The notes beneath the pieces are model-generated. The model searched no databases, had not been told where the DNA came from, and was given only the letters and a program-made list of their open reading frames with translations. DNA of 64,000 nucleotides from Cercophora sp. LCS_1 (taxonomy: Eukaryota > Ascomycota > Sordariomycetes > Sordariales > Lasiosphaeriaceae): positions 124,001 through 188,000 of the forward strand of contig JAPZLL010000020.1 of the NCBI GenBank assembly GCA_036250225.1, in the 5' to 3' direction. The translations under genes were made by a program, and so were the position numbers. Each line of letters starts with the position of its first letter. Position 1 is the first letter of the stretch. Positions 42,528 to 52,782 of the stretch are shown piece after piece.

Positions 42528-44795
42528 TCATCTCTTCTTCTTCCCCTTGGCCGTGGGACTGCCTGTTGATAATTTTTTTGGTTGTGGTCGTGGTCCCCGC
42601 GGTGGTGCTGGTGGTGGCGGTCTTGGCGGCGCTGGTGGTTGCGGCCTTGGTGATCGTGGTGGCGGTGCTGGTCGTGGTCCCCGCGGCCTTGGCGATGGTT
42701 GTGGTGCTGGTTGCGGTGCTGGTCGCGGTGCCGGTCGTGGCGCTGGTGGTCGCGGTGCTGGACTTGGTTGTGGCCGTGGTCCCCGCGGCGGTGCTGGCGG
42801 TTGCGGTATTGGTGATCGTGGTGGTGGCCCTGGTCGTGGTCCCCCCGGCTCTGGTGCTGCCTGTGTTGCTGCCTGTGGTGCCGACGCAGGCACTCCAGAT
42901 CCCCTAGCATAGTTTCTGCGTGGCGGTGCTTTTGGTGTTGGCGGGTATTTTCGTACTGACGAGAGCAATGGACTTCTTTTGTTCTGTCCCTTTGGTGTTG
43001 TCGGTGATGGTAATGCTGATGACACCGTTACTGGGGGCGCTACACGTTGCCTCTTCCTTGGCTGTGGCGTGACTGGCGGGGTTGACGTGCCTCTCTTTCT
43101 CTTATTCTGCACCGGTACTGCTACCGCGACCGATGGGCCAGCTGCGACTGGTGATGATGTCCTTGGTGGTGTTGGTGGTACTCGTGGTCGCTTGGGTGCC
43201 GGGGCTTTTGGCTTGTTTGGTGGTAGAGGTGTTGGTGAATCCGTCGATGGGCGGCGCCATGATCTTGATGGGGGAGCGCAAGTCCCACCCTTGCCATTCT
43301 TCTTGGGGGCAGATGTTTTGCCAGGGGATTTGGTTGGGGCATTTACGACAGGCGAATTCGTGGCCGAGGCTGAGGCTACCGGCTCCTCGTTTGCGGGGTG
43401 TTCACCCCTTCCAGGCTCACCGAACCCCATGCGCATCAGATTGTGCGATCTTATCCGCATCTGAGTGACCATACGCATCCGACCGTGCTGCCCCGCCCAG
43501 CAGTCAATGTGTTTGTATCCAAAAAAGCCAAAGCGAACAAAGGCCACGGCGTTGGCGATGACCTGAATACCGCACGACCACTTGTCCCGTTGGTCTGTCA
43601 CTTCTGGCGCCCGGATGATGCCCGCCGGCGGTACAGCCAGTCCCGAGATACTGCACCACCTCCGGAAGGCTACCTCGGTTCGGTCAGCCCGGTAGTTCCG
43701 GCCTGACTTGAGGGAGTCGATATACCACAGGGCATGGTCCAATTGGCCGGTGTTGTTATTCCTCGCCTTATAGTAGATGAGAAGGGCGTAGTGTCCGAAG
43801 TCTCCGGTACTTGCATGGTGCACCAACTGTAAAACGTAGGTTGCGTTCTTGAACTTGCGCCTTTCCCCCATGATTTTGCCGTACATATCCAGGAGGGTTT
43901 GCTTGTCCCAACCAATCCTTCCCAGGGCCGGGGTGAGCAGAGGGCCTGCGGCACCATTACCCCCCGCAGCATCTTCGTCCTCTTCTTCTTCTTCTTCTTC
44001 TTCTTCTTCTTTTTCTTCTTCTTCGTCCTCTTCTTCTTCCCCTTCGTCCTCTCCATCACCATCTCCGTCATCCCCCCCATCAACTACTACCGCCCCTCCG
44101 TCACCCACTCCGTCACCGTCTCCATCACCCTCTTCTTCATTCGGGTCGTCCTCGTCAAAATCACTGGAATCTTCGCCGTCGCTGCTGTCATCTTCACTCT
44201 TGTCGCTAGGGTCATTTCCGTCGTCCTCGTCATCATCCCAAGTCCTCAGCGTGTATGCGTGCGAGAGCCAATGCCAGCTGCCTGCATCGATACGATCCAG
44301 GCCATACGGGCTGTCACGGTCCATGAGCCAGCTGAGAATGCGGCGGCCAAGGAAATAGACCTCGCCGTCTTCCAGAAGCTCCTTGTACCGCAGCTTCCGG
44401 CAAGCATTGTGGCATTCGGCCAGCGCTAGGAACACATGGCGTGGGCTCCCTCGGTCCTGGTTAAGCGATGGGACTTGCTGTACCGTGAGCGGGGGATTCT
44501 CGCCCACGCGTGTGTGGAGGATTCGAGGGTGCCTGTCCCTGCAAATGCGAAGCTTCCAACCGAGCGCTGTGTCGATGATTGTCTCGGAAGCAGGGTCGAA
44601 GGGGTCGAACAGGTCAGCATCCGTGAGTCGGGCGTGTCCAGCAAGCGGTGGAATATCGCGATGGTCGGGTATATTAAATCGCACCAAGCCGCCGGGATTG
44701 TCGGCACTAGCCCCAGGGATACGAGTCTGTTTTCCTTGCCATGGGAGGTGGCCCGCGACCTGCGCATCGGGGCTCTGGACGGGTGCTGGTGGCAT
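42528..44795 (-). CDS. Ulp1/C48-like cysteine protease with acidic and Pro/Arg-rich tracts, 755 aa
   Basis: A long open frame from ATG 44795. A GTAAGT at 44848 and an AG at 44805 would splice on 29 more residues from an ATG at 44935, giving 787 aa; this is left open. Residues 294-420 resemble a C48 (Ulp1/SENP) core: GHYALLIYY with His335, LWYIDSLKS with Asp360, and Gln402 six residues before Cys408 in WSCGIQVIANAVAF. An insertion of about 90 residues (187-276) made almost wholly of Asp/Glu/Gly lies just before this core. The C-terminal 330 residues are basic and proline-rich, with PKRPR- and KRKR-type nuclear signals and a final array of PRPAPRPAPQPAPQPSPRPR-like repeats. C48 enzymes remove SUMO or related modifiers. 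Similar fungal proteins also occur in transposon contexts, but no transposon is seen here. Confidence 0.75.
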   Translation of the reverse strand: MPPAPVQSPDAQVAGHLPWQGKQTRIPGASADNPGGLVRFNIPDHRDIPPLAGHARLTDADLFDPFDPASETIIDTALGWKLRICRDRHPRILHTRVGENPPLTVQQVPSLNQDRGSPRHVFLALAECHNACRKLRYKELLEDGEVYFLGRRILSWLMDRDSPYGLDRIDAGSWHWLSHAYTLRTWDDDEDDGNDPSDKSEDDSSDGEDSSDFDEDDPNEEEGDGDGDGVGDGGAVVVDGGDDGDGDGEDEGEEEEDEEEEKEEEEEEEEEEDEDAAGGNGAAGPLLTPALGRIGWDKQTLLDMYGKIMGERRKFKNATYVLQLVHHASTGDFGHYALLIYYKARNNNTGQLDHALWYIDSLKSGRNYRADRTEVAFRRWCSISGLAVPPAGIIRAPEVTDQRDKWSCGIQVIANAVAFVRFGFFGYKHIDCWAGQHGRMRMVTQMRIRSHNLMRMGFGEPGRGEHPANEEPVASASATNSPVVNAPTKSPGKTSAPKKNGKGGTCAPPSRSWRRPSTDSPTPLPPNKPKAPAPKRPRVPPTPPRTSSPVAAGPSVAVAVPVQNKRKRGTSTPPVTPQPRKRQRVAPPVTVSSALPSPTTPKGQNKRSPLLSSVRKYPPTPKAPPRRNYARGSGVPASAPQAATQAAPEPGGPRPGPPPRSPIPQPPAPPRGPRPQPSPAPRPPAPRPAPRPAPQPAPQPSPRPRGPRPAPPPRSPRPQPPAPPRPPPPAPPRGPRPQPKKLSTGSPTAKGKKKR
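42566..42900 (-). repeat. Low-complexity Pro/Arg-coding repeat
   Basis: Short GGTGGTCGTGGTCCCC-like units (plus-strand view) repeat imperfectly and encode the PPRGPRPQP-type tail of the Ulp1-like protein. Length variation between strains is likely. Confidence 0.75.
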
Positions 44796-44935
44796 GTTGG
44801 AAATCTGGTCCGACAAAAAAGTGACAAACGTTTGCAGGAGGCACTTACCTCAGGCGATTCTTCTCGCTCTCTGGGCTCTGCTCTTATGGGTTTTCTCGTA
44901 CATTGATCCTTTTCGATTCCGCTGACTTTGTTCAT

Positions 44936-45462
44936 ACATCTCAAAGCAAAGACACGGCAACGGTTCAATCAACAGGAGCTTGGACCTTGAAAGGTGGTAC
45001 AATGCAAAGACCCAGGGCTCGCCGCATCCGGCATCCACAAAGCACCCGAGCGGCCACCCTTCAAAGGGAAGGCGCGTGTAAACAATGATGGGCAGCCGAA
45101 AAGGGGCCACAGCGAGCCCTAACCCTTCCATGACTCGGCTTGGCACAATGAGGACCCACCCTAGTCGAGTGCTTGAACCAATTGGCGCCCTGCTTTGTCA
45201 TCGAGCAGCCGTCGCAGGTTCGCAATCTCTGCAAAAAGTCGTCGCGCCTTCCCTCTATATGCGCAGCGATTGACCGAGCACCGTCTTCCTTCTTTCTCCC
45301 ACTTGCGCGCTTCGAAGTCGCATTCTTATCGCAACACTCTCTTTGACACCGTTGTAATTCTGCAGCCTTTGAGTTCCGCGCATCGCATTGCCGACCCGGA
45401 CTTCCGGTATCTCTGCGACCTGCTCACAACGGCGCCAAGAGATATTCAACCCGGCCGCGAAA
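44936..45462. other. Divergent spacer upstream of the DEAD-box gene
   Basis: It holds the 5' region of the helicase gene. An in-frame stretch before the ATG (SGISATCSQRRQEIFNPAAK) could be translated from a near-cognate codon and would add a basic N-terminus, but no ATG supports it. Confidence 0.35.
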
Positions 45463-47205
45463 ATGGTCCAAACCGACGGCGACTCGTTCGCCTCGCTCGC
45501 TGGCCGCGTCAAGCCCGAGCTGCTCCGGGCCCTTGACCAGATGGAGTACACCACCATGACGCCTGTGCAGCAAAAGACACTGCATCTGCCCAGCTACACC
45601 GACGATTGCCTGGTCCAGGCCAAGACGGGAACAGGCAAGACCATTGCCTTCCTCCTTCCCGCGCTGCAGACCCTCCTGACCACAAAGAACCTACGGCGCG
45701 ACAAGGTCGGCCTCTTGGTCCTGGCCCCGACGCGTGAGCTTGCCCAGCAGATCGCCGATGAGTGCGACAAGCTGACAAGTCTCTGCAACCCGCCTCTGGA
45801 GTGCCACATTGCTGTTGGCGGCAACAAGAAGGCCGTCGCCCTCAAGAAGTTCTACGACGGAAAGCCCACCATTCTTGTCGCCACCCCGGGACGTCTGCTC
45901 GACTACCTCTCCGAGGAGGACGTGCGCGAAAAGTTTGACTCCTTGCGCTGCCTCGTCCTCGATGAGGCGGATCGCATGCTCGACCAGGGCTTCATGCCGG
46001 ACCTCCTCAAGATCCTCAAGCAGCTCCCCTCCAAGCAGCAGGCGGGCTGGCAGGGCATGTGCTTCAGCGCCACCATTCCGCCTGAGATCAACAAAGTCCT
46101 TCACTTCATCCTGTATCCTGGCCATGTTCGCATTTCCACCATTGATGAAAACGAGACGCCTACGGTAGACAGCATTCCGCAGTCCGTCATTCCGGTGGAG
46201 TCCATCTATGACGTCCTGCCGACTCTGCACTCCCTCCTCGCGTGCGAGCTGTTCGACAACACGTCGCTCAAGGCGATCGTGTTCACCTCGACCGCCAGAC
46301 AGGCTGGTCTTTTGTACCACATCTTTGGTCACACTGGTGGCGCCGCGCCAAAGAAGATCCCCGTCTACCAGATGCACTCTCGCATGGGTCAAGCTGCGCG
46401 AAACAGGACTGTTGAGGAATTCAAGGCCACGACACATGGCTTGCTCTTCGCGTCGGATGTCGTGGGTCGCGGCATGGACTTTCCGGACATTCAGCTGGTC
46501 GTTCAGCTGGGCCTGACCACCGACAAGGACCAGTATGTTCACCGCGTTGGTCGGACTGGTCGTGCCGGCAAGTCTGGGCGCGCAGTCATGATCATGACGC
46601 CTGACGAGATGGCATTTGTCCGCAAGAACCCACAGTTTCCGATTGAGACGACCAGCATGTGAGTCTATTCTTCGATCCTTTGATTCCACTTCTAACACTT
46701 TGATAGCATACACCCCAAGGCAGCCAGTGTCCCGTCGACCGAGATTATCAAAGCCGCCCTCGAGAAGGTCCCCTCACAGGCAAAGGAGCAAGCTTACGTC
46801 GCTTTCCTCGGATTCTCCAAAGCTCTCAAGAAGATCCACGGTCTGGACGGCCCCGAAGTGGTCCAGCTTGCCAACAACTTTTCCGAGTCTCTTGGCCTCG
46901 AAGAGCCCCCCGCGCTCGAGCAGTCGACAGTCTCCAAGATGGGGCTGAAGGGTGTCCCAGGCCTCATCATTCAAGGCAAGGGCCTGATCAACGGCGGTGG
47001 TCCACGACCCGGTGGAGGTGGAAGATCTGGTCGTGGAGGCCGTGGAGGACGCGGCCGTGGCGGTGGCGATGGTGGCGGCCGTGGTCCCAAGAAGAACCCA
47101 TTCGAGGATTCGTCTGCTGCCGAAGGAAGCAACAGCAGACCGGTCGGCGAACCTCGTGAACCGAGATCTAAGAGGCCAAGGCGCGGTGGAAAGGCCCCAT
47201 ACTAA
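45463..47205 (+). CDS. DEAD-box ATP-dependent RNA helicase (Mss116/CYT-19-like), 564 aa
   Basis: Exons are 45463-46658 and 46707-47205; intron of 48 nt with GTGAGT and TCTAAC. All helicase motifs are present in order: Q motif MTPVQQKT, I AKTGTGKT, Ia PTRELAQQ, Ib TPGR, II DEAD, III SAT, IV IVFTST, V DVVGRGMDFPD and VI HRVGRTGRAG. A basic Gly/Arg tail follows (GRSGRGGRGGRGRGGGDG ... KRPRRGG), as in mitochondrial intron-splicing helicases that chaperone group I and II introns. The extension IHPKAASVPSTEIIKAALEK after the core fits the same group. No clear mitochondrial signal is encoded from ATG 45463, so the location is uncertain; nucleolar RNA work is an alternative. Confidence 0.93.
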
Positions 47206-47631
47206 TGAACCCTTCATGTCTTTCTTTCTCGGATACCACGATTTCAGATAGCATTTCCTGTTTGTCTCTAGGGTATAGATCAGGCATAGCGACTGACCAC
47301 GGTTGATTACTTTACTTTACGATAGAGGAATGGATTCTGTCTCACCAGTGATGCCAGTAATGTCCCCGCTCACGTGCGCGTGTATTCATCCGTCTGACTC
47401 ATGACCCGAACGGACCCCAACCCATCTCCCCTCCTCAACACATTGCTCCAATCCCGCTAGATCGAACCCGTCCTACTCCCCAATCTTCTTCTGAACTTGA
47501 TCCCATCAATCACCAGCAACCATCCAACCTTTCCCAACCGATCTCTACATCACAACCGTTCGTCCCACCAGCATTCCTATCACACTAATTAGTCCAAGTC
47601 GATTTCAACAGCAAGCGATAGAAAGAACAGA
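47206..47631. other. Spacer upstream of the MOSC gene
   Basis: No gene was seen; a pyrimidine-rich leader precedes the MOSC ATG. Confidence 0.4.
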
Positions 47632-48285
47632 ATGTCAACAGCATCCCTATCCATCTCCGCAACGCACACCTTCTCCAAAACCCCCGTTTCTTCGCTCACT
47701 CTCCTCCCCGGCATCGGTATCAAAGGCGACTGCCACGCCGGCACGACAGTCCAGCACCGCTCGCGCATGCACATCGTCCCGCCGCCCGCGAATCTGCGAC
47801 AGGTGCACCTGATCGCTCAAGAAACCCTCGATGAGCTAGGCGTGGGGCCGGGTGAGATTGGGGAGAATATCACCACGGTTGGGGTCGACCTTTTGGGTTT
47901 AGGAAGAGGGGCAAAACTACACTTCCTGCGAACTGCTCATGCCAATGGTGGTAGCACTTCTGGGGAGGATGGCAACGGGGAGGGTAGAGAGGGTGATGAG
48001 GGGTGTGGAAATGTGAAGCGTGGGGAGGGAGACACGAAGGGGGCTGTACGTGGAGAGCTGGATGGTGATCATCCGATTGTGGTGGTTCGGGGGCTGAGGA
48101 ACCCGTGTCCGCAGATTGACAAGTTCAGGACGGGGTTGAAGGAGGGGTTCGTTGAACGAGATATGGAGGGGAAGGTTGTTAAGCGGAGGGCGGGGGTTAT
48201 GGGAACTGTGGAACGGGGAGGTGTGGTTGAGGTTGGGATGAGGGTTGTTGTTGAGGGTGGGGAGGGTGGGTTGGAGGTTGTTTAG
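47632..48285 (+). CDS. MOSC-domain protein, 217 aa
   Basis: A single exon. The MOSC pattern is visible in order: LPGIGIKGDCHAG, HRSRM, NLRQVHLIAQETLDELG, GENITTVGVDLLGL and GAKLHFL, then VRGLRNPCPQID with the conserved Cys. In this superfamily the cysteine binds a persulfide or molybdenum-cofactor sulfur. A Gly/Glu-rich insertion of about 40 residues separates the two halves and is probably a disordered loop. Stand-alone MOSC proteins resemble bacterial YiiM, linked to N-hydroxylated base detoxification; the substrate here is unknown. The start at 47632 directly precedes the domain. Confidence 0.92.
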   Translation: MSTASLSISATHTFSKTPVSSLTLLPGIGIKGDCHAGTTVQHRSRMHIVPPPANLRQVHLIAQETLDELGVGPGEIGENITTVGVDLLGLGRGAKLHFLRTAHANGGSTSGEDGNGEGREGDEGCGNVKRGEGDTKGAVRGELDGDHPIVVVRGLRNPCPQIDKFRTGLKEGFVERDMEGKVVKRRAGVMGTVERGGVVEVGMRVVVEGGEGGLEVV

Positions 48286-48685
48286 GTGTGTTGTGGAACA
48301 TGTGTGTTTTAGGCCTCGCCATTTAAAGAGCAAACTCGTGGTGGCGTCTTGTCCTCTACCGGGCCTTTGATCTATTTTCACGCCGCAGAAGTGAGTGCCC
48401 TATTGGGATCGTACTTGAGGTTTTGGTTAGGTGTACCTTCAGAACAGTCCCGGTAGCGCCCTAATAGTAATACAATGGCAGAATAAGCATTCGCCCGGGA
48501 AACAGACCCTCGCGGCGTCCGTGAAAGATGGCCAGGAGGCCAGCAGAGTTTGAATGTGTTGCTAGGTACAGAATCAGAATTAGTTATTGCTGAAAGCCCA
48601 CGTGAGACATCAGTCATTATATTACTCATCCGCCTGAAAGATTAGAATCTTACGCTGAAGGACCGCGTCACCTCGCATTAAGGCA
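48286..48685. other. Convergent spacer, nothing recognised
   Basis: Between the MOSC and Ser-rich protein stops. Short frames only. Confidence 0.4.
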
Positions 48686-49900
48686 TCACAGCTTCCGCAA
48701 CTCGATATCATCCACATAGAACACGTTGGGCCCATCCTGCTGATTCCCATACACCGAAAAGTAAAACCGCCCCACACTTGCCGCCGCCGTAAACGTTGTA
48801 GAGTGTCTCACCCACTGCCCCGTTAGCCCACCCTTGGTCGGGGCATCCGACACAAACGACACACCAGCACCGTTAAACTGCACACGCGACGTCGTGGACG
48901 CCGCGCTATTGGTAGAGTACCACCACCAGCTCAGCTCCCAGTTCCCAGGGCTCAACCCAGCCACGTCCCGAATCCACATCCGACTTCCGCCGTTGGCATT
49001 GGAGAACTCAGTCCGCAGCGCGTATGTGCCACTGTGCGTGACCTCAGTGGACACAGACGTCTTGATAACGTCTCCGCCATTGTTGGTATTAGCGGCCCAA
49101 GGCCCCATATCACCCGACTCGAAACCGGCGAGGTTAATGTACGTCGGTGCGGGCGCGGGTGCATCGGTGGCAGCTGAGCAAACTGAGGTAACGGTCGTGG
49201 AGCAGTAGACTGGAGCGTTGCTGATGCACGAGTAGGCGCTTGCGGGGTTCCAGGCGCGGCTGGCGTAGCCCTCAAAGCAGGACGCGATCTCGGGGATGGG
49301 CGTTGCGGCGACATTGAAGAAGTTGCGGCAGTTTGTGGCTGGGACGGTGACGGCGGGGTAGGGGACTGTGGGTGTCCGGTTGAGGGTTTGGCAGACGGCG
49401 GGGACGGAAGCAAAGCAAGTTGCGGGTTGGACGACGGTGACGGGAGTGGGAGAGCAGGCGTTGGAGCTGGGGAGGGTTGAGGAGACGAAGACGGTCGACG
49501 ACGGGAGCGCGCTGGAGGAAGGGATCGAGGATGGAAGGGTCGATGAGACGATTATTGAAGACGAAGTATCTGAGGTAGCCGACGAAAGGGTGCTTGAAGG
49601 AGCGATAGTCGAGGAGACGGCGCTCGAGGCAATTGCCGACGAAACGGCGGAGGAAGGAGCGCTGGTAGAGGCTTCGGAAGCCACGGAGGAAATGAGCGAT
49701 GATGTCACCGACGAAAGGACGGCCGAACTCGCAATGAGTGGCTCAGAGCTAACTGCCGACGATGGGATTGCCGAAGAAGCGGAAGAAGGCTGCCCTGTTG
49801 CGCTGCTCGTCCGGGGCTTGCACCCTGCCCGGGCATCAGCCATTGAGGCCAAAAACAGAAGGAGACCGGCCCGAAGGCCGTTGGAACGAACGGACACCAT
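48686..49900 (-). CDS. Secreted Ser-rich protein with C-terminal CBM-like domain, 404 aa
   Basis: A single exon. The signal peptide lies at the N-terminus (LRAGLLLFLASMADARA). Residues 30-160 are Ser/Ala/Thr-rich and would be heavily O-mannosylated. A Cys-containing middle (TCFASVPAVCQTL, NCRNFF, SCFEGYASRAW, YSCISNAPVYC) follows. The C-terminal 145 residues begin INLAGFESGDMGPWAANTNN and end FYVDDIELRKL, the start and end of a jelly-roll CBM4/9-like carbohydrate-binding module. It probably binds wall or plant polysaccharides; I see no catalytic domain. The start at 49900 is the first ATG in frame. Confidence 0.85.
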   Translation of the reverse strand: MVSVRSNGLRAGLLLFLASMADARAGCKPRTSSATGQPSSASSAIPSSAVSSEPLIASSAVLSSVTSSLISSVASEASTSAPSSAVSSAIASSAVSSTIAPSSTLSSATSDTSSSIIVSSTLPSSIPSSSALPSSTVFVSSTLPSSNACSPTPVTVVQPATCFASVPAVCQTLNRTPTVPYPAVTVPATNCRNFFNVAATPIPEIASCFEGYASRAWNPASAYSCISNAPVYCSTTVTSVCSAATDAPAPAPTYINLAGFESGDMGPWAANTNNGGDVIKTSVSTEVTHSGTYALRTEFSNANGGSRMWIRDVAGLSPGNWELSWWWYSTNSAASTTSRVQFNGAGVSFVSDAPTKGGLTGQWVRHSTTFTAAASVGRFYFSVYGNQQDGPNVFYVDDIELRKL

Positions 49901-50486
49901 GATCGAAAACCGAGACAAAACGAGTGGGTGGCTTCAGTGGCTTGGCCGGGGGGAAAGGAAAGAACGCCCAACCGGGAGGGATGCCATGGTTTTCATCCCA
50001 TCGGGAGCCGGTGGATTGGGAAGGCCTGTGGGTCGTTTTTTTTTTTCGATAGTGCAGATCACAACATGACTTCGCAGGCTTTGTACAGGTCAAGACCTTG
50101 GTTCTAGAACGCTAGCGCGTGTCGCCCCATCTCTCCATGGGGGTATTCCGCATTCTGGCGGGCCCGCGATCCACTCGTATTTCAGGGGTCCTGAATCGCC
50201 ATCTGAGAGGTTGGACATATTTCCCCAGGAGTTTGGCTTGGCTTGGCAAATCCATCCTGATGCAGCGGCGCCTACAAATGGAAGGTTCAACAGACTAAAT
50301 CTGGGTTGTGTTGTCCTTTGGGTGTTGTCATGAATTTACAAGATGCTTTCTCAAAGGTGTATTTGCTCACTCATTACTATCAACGAGAAGATGCCACCAT
50401 TGGATGCAGCTGCTTTACAGCCCGAGACAATCACAGATCCATCCACGTCAAAAAAGCCGCGAAATCAGAACTCTTGTTGAATTCGA
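49901..50486. other. Promoter region of the CBM-like gene, nothing else seen
   Basis: A T-run lies near 50036-50046. The long plus-strand frame over this area is an antisense shadow of the Ser-rich gene. Confidence 0.4.
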
Positions 50487-51326
50487 CTAATTCCACCTAC
50501 GTCGCCTCTTCTCATCATCGCTGCAAATCAGCTCGTCGTAGTTATACCCATCCTCTGAGCAGCTGTCCACATCCTCCCCATCCACGCCAATACATCGCGA
50601 GACTACCTCCTCCGGAACACGATGCAGAACGAGGTACTCATTGCTCGACCGATTCTTCCTCTTGTCCTCGTCTTCGTCCTCGTCGTCATCACTGTCCATG
50701 TCATCATCGTCATCCGTCTTCTTCGCCTTGACCTTCGTGTTTCCGCTTTTCTTCCCCTTCCTCCTCCCCGTCACCTTCCTCTCCTCTTCAACAGTCTCGC
50801 CCAGCAACCGTCTCCTCAAAACCTCGGCCTCAAAAACCACCACCCCTTCCCTTCGCATCCGGTCCCCATCCAGCTCAAAAAGCCTAACCTCCCTCATTCC
50901 ATCGTCCTTATCCGCTTTCCTGCCATCCTTACGCCCATCCCAAAACAAATATGCATACCCTCTGCTCAAGTCCCCCTTGTGCGCCTCCGTTTCCAGAATC
51001 TCGCGCTGGTGTTCCCTCCGTTCATCCTCCTCATCCTCGTCGGTACTCCCGTCTGTGCCCCCGCTGTGAATAGCAGCACCGATTGCGCAGTCGATAGCGT
51101 CATCGATATTGGTAAAGACGGATATGAAGCGTGTGGGTCGGTCGGATTTGGATCTGAAGTGGGTTGCTGCGGCTGTGTGAAGGTCGGAGAGGGAGGTGAT
51201 TTCGCGTTGGCAGGGCGCCGAGAGGGTCCAGCCGCAGGTGTCGAGGTCGGTGTCGGGGTGGTGGGCTGCCCAGAGGGTGTGGGGTATGCGGCGGGTTGTG
51301 TAGTCGGTGAGGGCGAAGGGGGCCAT
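50487..51326 (-). CDS. Acidic/basic protein of unknown function, possibly DUF7587-like, 279 aa
   Basis: A single open frame. The N-terminus (IPHTLWAAHHPDTDLD ... TRFISVFTNIDDAIDCA) resembles the DUF7587 pattern of fungal proteins: short beta-rich sequence, an F.S.F.....A motif, then a helix. An acidic loop (DEDEEDERREHQ) and a second region (SRGYAYLFWDGRKDG, VRLFELDG) follow. A Lys/Asp-rich stretch (RRKGKKSGNTKVKAKKTDDD) precedes EYLVLHRVPEEVVSRCI, the usual end of such domains. No enzyme motif was seen. Composition is extreme, and the family assignment is tentative. Confidence 0.6.
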   Translation of the reverse strand: MAPFALTDYTTRRIPHTLWAAHHPDTDLDTCGWTLSAPCQREITSLSDLHTAAATHFRSKSDRPTRFISVFTNIDDAIDCAIGAAIHSGGTDGSTDEDEEDERREHQREILETEAHKGDLSRGYAYLFWDGRKDGRKADKDDGMREVRLFELDGDRMRREGVVVFEAEVLRRRLLGETVEEERKVTGRRKGKKSGNTKVKAKKTDDDDDMDSDDDEDEDEDKRKNRSSNEYLVLHRVPEEVVSRCIGVDGEDVDSCSEDGYNYDELICSDDEKRRRRWN

Positions 51327-51922
51327 AGCTGGTTCTGTGATGGGAAGTTAGTTTATGAAGGTGGTGGTTTGTGAAAGAGATGGATTGTCCAGTAGAGGGT
51401 TAGTAAAAGTAGTGTTTGTGGACGTGCTGGTTTGTTTGTGAGAGAAAGTTGAATGGATGAGTCAAACTGGGATGTTTATCTTGTGGTCAAGAGGTAGGAG
51501 AAGGAGCGACGCGCGGTGGTTATAAACAGATCGAAAGAGTGCTTGTACCAAACTGCGATTGCGAAAGCTCTAGGCGTTGCGATGTACGATTTGTTTCCTG
51601 GTGTTTCTTGGGCTCTAGGGGTATGTGGGAACAAAGAAAATGGTTGGTGTTGTTGTTCTCGCTAATCGGAAACTACCTAGCCCACGATCGTGAAACATCA
51701 AGAGACAGAACTTGCCATTCGTTTCTTCGAGAGCAGTAAGGTTTCGGATTAATATGAGTGTACACTGGATAGTACGAGTATTTTGAACGTTCTCGAAGAG
51801 CCATCAATATTGTTTTGAAAGCGGGGTCTAGAGTCGGACTTGGAAGCTCTGGATCGTGACTTCCTTCAATGCAATCACCACCCCCACCACCACCACGTGC
51901 CCTTCAAATCTCCATATCTATC
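51327..51922. other. Spacer, nothing recognised
   Basis: Upstream region of the preceding gene and downstream region of the membrane-protein gene. Confidence 0.4.
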
Positions 51923-52782
51923 TTATCGCTTCCCAGCCATATGAATCAGCGGAACTGCCGGTACTGCTGCCCTTTGAGTCCCACCCGAACCTGGTGCTGC
52001 CTGAGCAGGAACGTAATAAACCCGCTGCGGCTGACGTGGCGCAGGCGCCGCAACTTGATAATGCACCTGTGCCCCAGATACCATCTGAGCTGGGAGGTCC
52101 CCGGGATTTTGCACTACAATAATAGTAGGTTGAACTGCTGGTTCAGGCTTCCGATTGCGCATATGCGTCTCATAACACGCAATGCTAAAGGTGCTAACAT
52201 GAAGGGCCCTGCTCAACCTAAGCACTCGCTCTTATCTTTCAGCAAAAGCTTGAGTACTTACGTCAGTATAGTGAGAAAAGCGACAACAACCAACCCCATC
52301 CTCGCAACCTCTTGCACATCATCCCGTAAATCGGGCGGCACGGTGCCCTGCCGATAATACGCCGAAAGTGGGTAGCTAAGCGTATCATTCAAGTCGGTCG
52401 CCATGCCAATCACGCCCAGGCCAGCGTTACCACCGACAAGCGCAAGCCAGACGATGAGGTCCAGGGCGACGACGGACCCGGGATGGAGGCCACAGTGGTG
52501 AGCCCTGAATGTGATGGCAAGTCCTTCAATAACGTCCCAGAGGAGGGCGAGGAGGACCTTGTCCCGTTAGTGATTCTGTCTACCTACGGAAAGATGGAGA
52601 TGCAGACTCACCGGCGGTGATGCAATGACGAACGCCAACTGCCCTCCGACTCTGCTCCCGAATGAAATGTACCCAGTTATACCGAGGATTAACACTCCTA
52701 GCAAAATCTGGATACATCGCAGGGTGATTTTTGCAATCCAGATGCCCCGCGAGGGAACATATTTCTGTTTTGTTTCTTCCAT
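51923..52782 (-). CDS. Four-helix membrane protein (MARVEL-like), 245 aa
   Basis: Exons are 52782-52612, 52557-52262 and 52193-51923; introns of 54 nt (GTGAGT, CTAAC) and 68 nt (GTAAGT, TTAG). Four hydrophobic spans are predicted: AKITLRCIQILLGVLILGITG, QLAFVIASPPVLLALLWDV (across the first splice), VVALDLIVWLALVGGNAGLG, and MGLVVVAFLTILTTFSIAC (across the second splice). A loop DLNDTLSYPLSAYYRQG lies between the third and fourth. The C-terminal tail is cytoplasmic and Pro/Gln/Ala-rich. The topology fits MARVEL-like or related fungal small membrane proteins, which organise membrane domains. No better family was recognised. Confidence 0.8.

Noticed and set aside
43849..44429. Ser- and Phe-rich plus-strand frames over the acidic region of the Ulp1-like gene
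   Set aside because: They are shadows of the GAA/GAG/GAT repeat on the other strand.
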